From: Symbiodinium kawagutii | Lineage: Eukaryota; Sar; Dinophyceae; Suessiales; Symbiodiniaceae | DNA length: 64,000 nucleotides | NCBI GenBank assembly: GCA_009767595.1 | Contig: VSDK01027838.1 | Coordinates: forward strand, 263,316 to 327,315 | Direction: 5' to 3' | In this document: positions 58,590 to 64,000 of the stretch, in pieces | How positions within the stretch are numbered: position 1 is the first letter of the stretch | Layout of the letters: every line of letters starts with the position of its first letter | Notes under the pieces: model-generated | The model's database searches: none | The model's input: the letters and a program-made list of their open reading frames with translations, nothing else | What the model was told of the DNA's origin: nothing | Position numbers and translations under genes: made by a program

Positions 58590-58723
58590 GTGGCGGTTTC
58601 TCAAAATACGGGACCCTGCAAATCATCTAATAGATCAACCAACCAACCAACCAACCAACCAACCAACCAACCATAACCAACCCATTTTTTTGAGGTTCCC
58701 AAACAGGCTACGTCGAAACCACT
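58590..58723 (+). mobile_element. Family-1 element with (AACC)n expansion in the unit 2-specific intron
   Basis: Starts tgtggcggtttctcaaaata, has ccctgcaaatcatctaatag, an expanded (ACCA)n run, then tttgaggttcccaaac and cgtcgaaaccact. It lies in intron 58153-58785, absent at the same point of unit 1 (TTGRGMN is continuous there). Confidence 0.75.
58633..58672. repeat. (AACC)n microsatellite inside the family-1 element
   Basis: About 9 AACC units, apparently grown from the family's own aaccaacc word. Confidence 0.93.
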
Positions 58724-58785
58724 GTAGGCGACCGAGGCATCAGAGATTAACCTCATGGTCCCATGACCCATCGCGGCTGTTGCAG

Positions 58786-58863
58786 GTCGTGGGATGAACA
58801 TCGCAGTCATTCGCCCGGGTGGATCTTTGGAGTCCTTCCAAGTCTTCGACACCCATGCTGCAG
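58786..58863 (+). CDS. ILEI-repeat protein, exon 6: unit 2 gRGmN to HAA
   Basis: Reads RGMNIAVIRPGGSLESFQVF then DTHAA with bases completing Gly on either side. Acceptor gctgttgcag. It ends at a GC donor (gctgcag|gctcac). Unit 1 reads HAAGSEAL without a break, so the GC site is required by homology. Confidence 0.87.
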
Positions 58864-58874
58864 GCTCACCCGGC

Positions 58875-59090
58875 TCAGCAGGTTAAGACGCGGGTTGCGG
58901 TGCTGCGTCTTCGTGGGTTCATCTTCGCTGTGAAGATGAGCACAAAACAAGCTGGACCGTCAAGTATGTCGCACATGATGTTAAACATATTGGGCTTGTT
59001 GAAATCGCCAAGCCGCTGCTGGTTCAAAAAAAAGTACTTGGTGAGCTCCATCAGTAAGGACTCCAGGGTGAGCGTCCAGCTGTTGCTGGC
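58875..59090 (-). CDS. Antisense open frame inside an intron (unresolved)
   Basis: A 71-codon minus-strand frame with globular-protein composition: ASNSWTLTLESLLMELTKYF, FLNQQRLGDFNKPNMFNIMC, DILDGPACFVLIFTAKMNPR and onward. The + strand is also open over the same bases (VAVLRLRGFIFAVKMSTKQA). It could be an old exon of another gene captured in the intron or a chance frame. No family recognised. Confidence 0.32.
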   Translation of the reverse strand, partial: ASNSWTLTLESLLMELTKYFFLNQQRLGDFNKPNMFNIMCDILDGPACFVLIFTAKMNPRRRSTATRVLTC

Positions 59091-59260
59091 TCACAATGAC
59101 AAGCGATTCAAGGCATTCTTTGTAAGTAGCTTACCTCGTTCGCCAACCTTAATTAATCTATATAGTATTACCCGGCTCATAACAACCTGCTCATACCTGG
59201 CTCATAACACCCCCACCTGGTTTCTTCTAAGCCTCCCTGGTTGAGCCTGACAGCCGGCAG

Positions 59261-59434
59261 GTTCTGAAGCTTTGGTGGCCTTCATTCAGCAGCTGAGCAC
59301 TGGCACGTTGCTGGCCTGCGGATCCAAGGACGACGCCATGGGCAATCTCAGCACCGCTGCCAGGGCTGCGTTGAAAACCTGCGGTGCCACCTTGATCGAT
59401 TCCATCAGCTACCGGGGAGCCTATGCCTTGATCG
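59261..59434 (+). CDS. ILEI-repeat protein, exon 7: unit 2 main part
   Basis: Two bases complete Gly, then SEALVAFIQQLSTGTLLACG, SKDDAMGNLSTAARAALKTC, GATLIDSISYRGAYALI and one base. It contains the motifs of exons 2 and 3 of unit 1 with no intron between them. Acceptor cagccggcag, donor gatcg|gtgcct. Confidence 0.9.
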
Positions 59435-59815
59435 GTGCCTTGCCAGGGCAGCCATCAGATTGGTGGGGCTGGTCGTTATGCTGGGAAGGAGGGGGGGTTG
59501 CGGGAGTTGCTCGGCCCAAAACTTTTGAGTTTCCAGGATTTTTGGGAGGCTCATGCATGGAAACTTGTATTGAAATCTTGATGAAGCAATGTACGACATT
59601 TTCCTTGTGGCTTTGGTGGATTTCTTTTCAGCAAAGCTGGAGCAGCTGGGGTGTTGCCTTCAAGAAAACAAATTACCTAATTTAAGTTGCAAGTACCCAA
59701 GTAGGAGGCACCACATTGATGACCACAACGGATTTATATGACATGCATTTGCAAATGTGTGTCCTGGATGTACCTGGAATAATCCGGGCCCGGCTGTGGA
59801 TTTCTGTGTGCCCAG

Positions 59816-60024
59816 GTGTGAAAGACGGCCCAGCCTTAGCTGAACAAAATTTTCCTGATGGTCAAGTGGCGGTTGCAAATGCTGAATACAGCGCAGAGGT
59901 GGCAGGCGTTGACAGCACCACAACGACCACAACGACCACAACAACCACCACAAGCTCCACAAGCACCGCTATGATTCCTAGCTGTGCCATGTACACCTGT
60001 CCTAGTGGATACGTACTGAAGCGA
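59816..60024 (+). CDS. ILEI-repeat protein, exon 8: unit 2 end, Thr linker and Cys module
   Basis: Two bases complete Gly, then VKDGPALAEQNFPDGQVAVA, NAEYSAEVAGVDS, a run of Thr with Ser (likely an O-glycosylated linker), then SCAMYTCPSGYVLKR. Acceptor gtgcccag. The end is uncertain: a GA donor at 60024 (phase 0, chosen to fit the next small exon), GT at 60012, or GT at 60035 in the wrong phase. Confidence 0.8.
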
Positions 60025-60872
60025 GATGAGATGTGGTAACTTGGTGCCACTATGGACCATGGACATGTTGGGTGGTTGAGGTCAGATGGAGCTAAATGTC
60101 CAGGTAGCTTAGCTTAATTTTTTTTTGCTATGTACAGGGATATTTACATATCTACCAGCAAGCCCAATCATACAGCAAGCATGGAAAAGCAAGGTATCGA
60201 AGATTGGCAATGCATTCATGTTCGTGATTGTTCGTGCATCGATCTATCAATTTGTCTATTTGTATTTCTATCAAATGAGAGTCTAACATTGAACTCTAGA
60301 GTCTAACCTCCGAATCTAATCAGCATCTAATTCACGTCAATCCCATGTGCGAAACTCAGTCTATCCCAATTTGGTCCGCTGAATCTATATCTGTTTGCTT
60401 GATTGTATCATACCTTGCCTTTTACGGCTCGCCCCATCCCCGGCCTATCTATTTGTTTGTTTGCCTGTAGATATGTATGTGTAATATGCAAATGTAGATA
60501 TGATATGTACATACGTACGCAAGTACATGGATACAATTAACATAGAAACACATACATACATCATACATATGCCACTGGTTTTGTGTCTACAATCTACAAT
60601 ATACATTTTGATTCTAGTGTTCCCTTTTCATTCTAGCCTGATTCGACCCCATATGTGCCGATCTTTTGATCTCCCAAGACCTGTCGACTGATCCATGCTT
60701 TTTGAATCTGTTTGAGCATGCTGCCTTCTACCGGGATCCTGTTATCTTCATGTCTCAGGAAGCCGTTCCCAAGATTCTTGGGGTTTAAGTCAGGTCTGAG
60801 ATGAATGGGGATGGCCATCAGTTGCCATTTGCCGCCCCTCGTGGTTGTGCTGTGTGTTGCGTTTGGCAACAG

Positions 60873-60908
60873 TTGATCACCAAGTGTGCTGCTGGCACTT
60901 GCACTCGT
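60873..60908 (+). CDS. ILEI-repeat protein, small exon 9: Cys module middle
   Basis: Reads LITKCAAGTCTR after ttggcaacag. It supplies the C-x4-C expected between CPSGYVLK and the final CC in this Cys module, which from memory is common in dinoflagellate proteins (CPsgyvlk......CagatC...CC). The donor would be GA (ctcgt|gaccca). A small exon, so moderate confidence only. Confidence 0.48.
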
Positions 60909-61144
60909 GACCCAAAGCCCTTTCAGCTGTGCCGAACGTCCCTCATGCTGTTGGTGGGTTATGTGAGCTAGGATCATATGGGGGTTGCTACGAGCATCAT
61001 CCTGCTATAGCAATGTAGATGATAGGCTGCATGTACCACTTTTTCAAAAGGCTGAGTGTTGAACAAGCTCTAGTTCGCGATCATTACAGTCGTATCCACC
61101 ATGCTCACGACAGTTTTCATGATGATTAAAGATGGCTAATTATA

Positions 61145-61264
61145 CATGGCAGTGGGTCAAAACCCCGTACCCCTGGTTCCCCTATCATTAGCCATTGTTT
61201 TCCATATAGTTTGTTGGTTATTATCCCCCATTATTGGTTAGTTAATATTGACCCATAGCCACAT
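61145..61264 (+). mobile_element. Family-2 inverted-repeat element, well preserved
   Basis: Ends are catggcagtgggtcaaaacc and atattgacccatagccacat. Interior: cgtacccctggttcccctat and agccattgttttcc. Lies in an ILEI-gene intron. Confidence 0.9.
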
Positions 61265-61629
61265 GATGCTCAGTGGCTATAAAGCTACAGGAACCTACAG
61301 GTTTGATGAAGAGGTCCGTAGTATTGATATTAGGCTGTCGGATGGCTGTGGGTTGGCTCACCCAACTGCTGGGATATATCGGCGCGATGCTTATGACAGC
61401 ATACGAGCACGATAGATGCCTTCATAGTGTTGGTATTATCCCCTATTACCAACCATTAGCCTCGGAGAACTAATGATTAAGCTTTACAAACCCATCAACC
61501 AATAGCCGTGGAGATTCAATCCTGAAGCTTTACTTTACTAAACCTATCAGCCACTAGCCTTGGAGATTCACTCACTGAGCTTTACTACACCCACGGAAAT
61601 CCACACTGCTCAGGTCCATAACTGGCCAG

Positions 61630-61723
61630 ACTGAGACGCTTTGCTGTCAAGCAGCAGCTGAAGACATGGCAGATGTGGGCGTTCGCAGTGCTGGCTATGC
61701 AGATGGGAACGAGGAGCGGCTGG
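61630..61723 (+). CDS. ILEI-repeat protein, exon 10: CC end of the Cys module and lead into unit 3
   Basis: Reads TETLCCQAAAEDMADVGVRS then AGYADGNEERL plus one base. TETLCC closes the Cys module, and ADVGVRSAGYADGN resembles the v.V.SaGy.dGn start of the domain. Acceptor aactggccag, donor cggctgg|gtgagc, phase 1. An overlapping frame (LKTWQMWAFAVLAMQMGTRS) is open but does not join. Confidence 0.68.
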
Positions 61724-62369
61724 GTGAGCGTGATTGGCCTGGACAACCCAGGCAACAAGAATGGCATGACCAGCCAATAATCTGGGTATAGTCACCGATT
61801 GATGCAGAATTGGCAATACAGGTATAACAATGCTAGTATAAGGAGCCAACCATCGCGGTAAAGCCACTGACTTCCTGAACTGAGTGTATCACCATGTATG
61901 GACAGCCGCAAGTGCAGTTCTTTCTCTTTGTACAAAGAGTTTTTGTCACCCCAAATCCTTAGTCTTGATACCAGTTGTCGTTAACAAACCACTTTATTGG
62001 TGAAGAGAAAGGTGGTAGTGAGCGACTCTTGCGAGGTAATGTTTCTTTTCATAAGAGGTGTAATGCACTACCCCCCAAATTGGCGGTCGTGGGGGTGCTC
62101 TCAAACAGGGTCCCCATTTATGGATAGGTATTGTGTACATGGGTCGCAGCCATAAGAGGCTGTATCACTGGTCAACTCAAAGTCACCCTGTGTGTCATTT
62201 TAATTCGTTGCGTTCAATAATTGGTGTCTCTCCTTTAAATGCTTAGTTGCTCCTGAGTTGTTTAGAGGGACTTCAATTCACATCTCCTTTTATTTGTTTG
62301 ATTTGAACCATCTCAGCCAGTCTGTTGCTTCATTGTAGATGTGAACCTAGTTGGCGCATCGTCTCCCAG
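61724..62369. other. Intron; weak family-1 trace
   Basis: 62068-62125 carries accccccaaattggcggtc and gctctcaaacagggtcccca, possibly a scrambled family-1 remnant. No exon seen. Confidence 0.4.
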
Positions 62370-62513
62370 TGTCGGTCAAAGCCGCTGGGCAGGCCGTATT
62401 CTTTGCCAACGGGGTGGAATTTTTCCGTGCACCGAGCCGTGGGTTGACATTGGTGATTGTGCGATCGGATGGCACGCGAAAAGAGTCTGCTACATTTGAT
62501 ACCATGAAGCCTG
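62370..62513 (+). CDS. ILEI-repeat protein, exon 11: unit 3 N-half
   Basis: Two bases complete Val, then SVKAAGQAVFFANGVEFFRA, PSRGLTLVIVRSDGTRKESA and TFDTMKP plus one base. gRGmN is RGLTL here, so the Asn is lost. Acceptor gtctcccag. It ends at a GC donor (aagcctg|gccaaa) at the same site and phase as the GC donor of exon 6. Confidence 0.8.
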
Positions 62514-63156
62514 GCCAAAAGCGTTGGAGATGGAGCTTGGTGCGTAATGCAGTTCGCCTAGGTTTGCTGATGTGACAAGTTATGTTCAGGATGAGGGTGC
62601 GCAGAGATTTTAGCTTGCAAATCCGGATGATAGTAGGGATTCATATTTTGTGAGTTTTTGAGATGGGCCTGGACTTACCCATGATCCGCAAAAAATAGTT
62701 TCACCCAGCAAGTTGAAGACATATTAAAAGAATCTTAATGGCTGTCATCTCCAAACCTAAGGCCATTCCTTAGAGTCAGCTCCTTTGACAATATACAGCT
62801 ATTTGAGTGTCACTCAAAGCTCGTGTTGGATGCGTAATCATCATATTTGGGCTGCAGGTCCATTGAGATATTCAACAAATGATCAAACCAATCCTCAATA
62901 GGTTTTGAGAACTCAACTGTTCATCTCACTTCAAGGTCTCTAGCAACCGTTAATCTTGCTATGCCGTTCAGGAATGGCGCATCCTGAAATTGGTTGCTCG
63001 TCTATGAAGAATAAGAATCTCTGGTCATTGCCTATCATGATCTATCATGCATTGGCAACAGCTACTTTCAAAACCTACCTACCGTTTGGGGTTATCCTTT
63101 TTCGCGGTGCGGCCGCCTCTAGTGGCTTTCCTTCGCAATCAGGATAGATGAGGGAG
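62514..63156. other. Intron between unit 3 exons
   Basis: No element and no exon recognised. Read-through from exon 11 stays open for about 60 bases (QKRWRWSLVRNAVRLGLLM) before a stop. 62.96-63.15 kb is open in + but featureless. Confidence 0.45.
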
Positions 63157-63206
63157 GTTCCGAAGACTTAGTTGCCTTTGTGAATGGCCTTGAAGATGGA
63201 ACCATG
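63157..63206 (+). CDS. ILEI-repeat protein, exon 12: unit 3 GSEDLVAF segment
   Basis: Two bases complete Gly, then SEDLVAFVNGLEDGTM, aligning with SEALVTFVDGLSSGSL. Acceptor tgagggag. Read-through (DSWHWKPAFEL, stop) leaves the family pattern, so it ends near a GA donor (accatg|gattct). The rest of unit 3 was not identified in the window. Confidence 0.72.
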
Positions 63207-63950
63207 GATTCTTGGCACTGGAAACCTGCATTTGAGCTGTGAACTGCTGACAAGTCGGATCAGCAAGGCACACACACACACACACTGAGTAAATGCCAAG
63301 GCATAGGTGATATGAGATGATATGAATTTCTGTGTTACAGGTTCACTGGGTTGAATCTTGGACGAGTGAACTCTCAACATAACAGGTGCGGTGGGCAGCT
63401 TTCAGTCGGCTGAAGCAATGAACAGCTGAAAACAAAGTAGTAGAACAGCTTGTGATAGCCACTTGATTGAAACTTCCGAGTTGCAGGTACGTCATCAGGC
63501 GTCCCTGATGATATCCTAGGATCATATGAGGAGCTTCGTTGGATGGAGCCTCATATGTCCTCTCCATCCCCCTGCGTTTTTTCCGATGTCACAGTAGCCC
63601 CTTGAGACGGGGTTTGACACACACAAGGAGCCCAGGTGGGCAGCAAACATGAAATTCGTCCGCTTTTCGTTGACTGTAACTCAGACGTGTCTTATATATC
63701 GATATATAACCTGATACATCAACGCTCAGAACCAAACATGGATAGACAGCAGGGCAAATTTGACAAATAACAAGTCAGCTCAAGATAAGATGACCGGTAT
63801 GTAGTGATACATCAACACGAACCAAACGAGACAAGTATATACTCAAGCAGCTTCGGTTCTGATAACCAGGTTTGCTAACACACCCACAGGCAGCCTGAGT
63901 CCAGGCATGCTTTGTCGTTGCTGAAGCCATGACTGGTGAAGTGGACTGGA
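63207..63950. other. Downstream of the last recognised exon
   Basis: A (CA)n run at 63271-63285. A + frame at 63487-63596 reads GTSSGVPDDILGSYEELRWM then EPHMSS after ttgcag, but its phase does not match exon 12. The gene presumably continues past the window. Confidence 0.35.
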
Positions 63951-64000
63951 GAGGGGGGGGGGGAAAAGGGGGGACAGGGGGGGGGGGGGGGGGGGGGGAG
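63951..64000. repeat. Poly-G tract at the window end
   Basis: Nearly pure G with a few A. Either a genuine G-run or, more likely, a low-quality contig end, since two-colour sequencing chemistry reads lost signal as G. Confidence 0.9.

Larger units (their letters stand above)
54360..63206 (+). other. Locus span: secreted protein with tandem ILEI/FAM3-type domains
   Basis: A gene of at least 12 exons, not finished inside the window. It encodes a signal peptide and at least three copies of a domain matching the ILEI/PANDER fold found in FAM3 cytokine-like proteins and in extracellular or Golgi proteins such as POMGNT1 and CEMIP. The pattern is v.V.s.g..g..v.F.vn....... gRGmN.avv...Gsl.sf.vFDThaaGSEALv.Fv..l..Gtl.l.a.kDDa...l...A..al..cG..lids..YRG.YALIG.kgg.ALAEq. 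Unit 1 is 54429-57555, unit 2 58044-59900 and unit 3 61672-63206 onward. Units 2 and 3 are joined by a Thr-rich linker and a CPSGYVLK...C..C...CC module. In the families named, the domain is extracellular or luminal and binds protein or carbohydrate. The ligand here is unknown. All exon phases join; one GA and several GC donors are required. Confidence 0.8.

Noticed and set aside
1..64000. CRISPR arrays, prokaryotic operons, tRNA or rRNA genes, dinoflagellate spliced-leader copies
   Set aside because: Looked for by eye. No regularly spaced repeat-spacer pattern, no cloverleaf, no rRNA segments and no spliced-leader sequence were seen. This is not a substitute for a covariance-model search.
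1..64000. Retrotransposon reverse transcriptase or transposase genes
   Set aside because: No recognisable catalytic motif (such as YxDD or DDE spacing) was found in any frame inspected; only short non-autonomous elements are present.

Overview
The window looks like nuclear DNA of a dinoflagellate, most likely from the Symbiodiniaceae or a relative. The reasons are short exons (about 35-220 nt) separated by introns of hundreds to over a thousand bases, phase-compatible splice junctions that often need GC-AG and occasionally GA-AG introns, very low coding density, and many microsatellites and short inverted-repeat elements. Every exon I can support lies on the + strand, as expected for unidirectional dinoflagellate gene arrays. 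Exon models were built by eye from open frame, splice borders, phase continuity and internal homology. No database was searched. Most long open frames in the simple repeats are artefacts.

Layout. (1) 1-9.6 kb: mostly repeats and non-coding sequence, with a few weak exon candidates (2.06, 4.29 and 9.24 kb). (2) About 10.07-27.6 kb: a fragmented gene for a tubulin-tyrosine-ligase-like (TTL/TTLL) protein. Conserved TTL segments appear in order (QRYLANPLL, VWYMR..., VTN, YELLG + VDMMLTDD, WLIE + VNSSP), followed by an acidic, Ser/Pro-containing C-terminal extension of unknown function. At least one expected TTL segment was not located. (3) 28-33 kb: ATC/CAT microsatellites with higher-order structure and a 272-base assembly gap. 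(4) 33.3-38.7 kb: seven phase-coherent exons of an unrecognised protein. (5) 42-53.6 kb: further exons of unrecognised protein(s), including a 42.0/42.3 kb pair and a probable membrane segment split between 50.7 and 51.9 kb. (6) 54.36 kb to beyond the window: a secreted protein with a signal peptide and at least three tandem ILEI/FAM3-type domains. A Thr-rich linker and a Cys-rich CPSGYVLK...CC module stand between the second and third domains.

The most interesting feature is the combination of the tandem ILEI gene with two or more families of about 100-130 bp terminal-inverted-repeat elements that resemble introners/MITEs. Because the ILEI copies are homologous, their intron positions can be compared within one gene. 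Some introns are shared at the same site and phase, and others occur in only one copy. Two of the copy-specific introns (54965-55722 and 58153-58785) each carry one of these elements, which is suggestive of element-associated intron gain.
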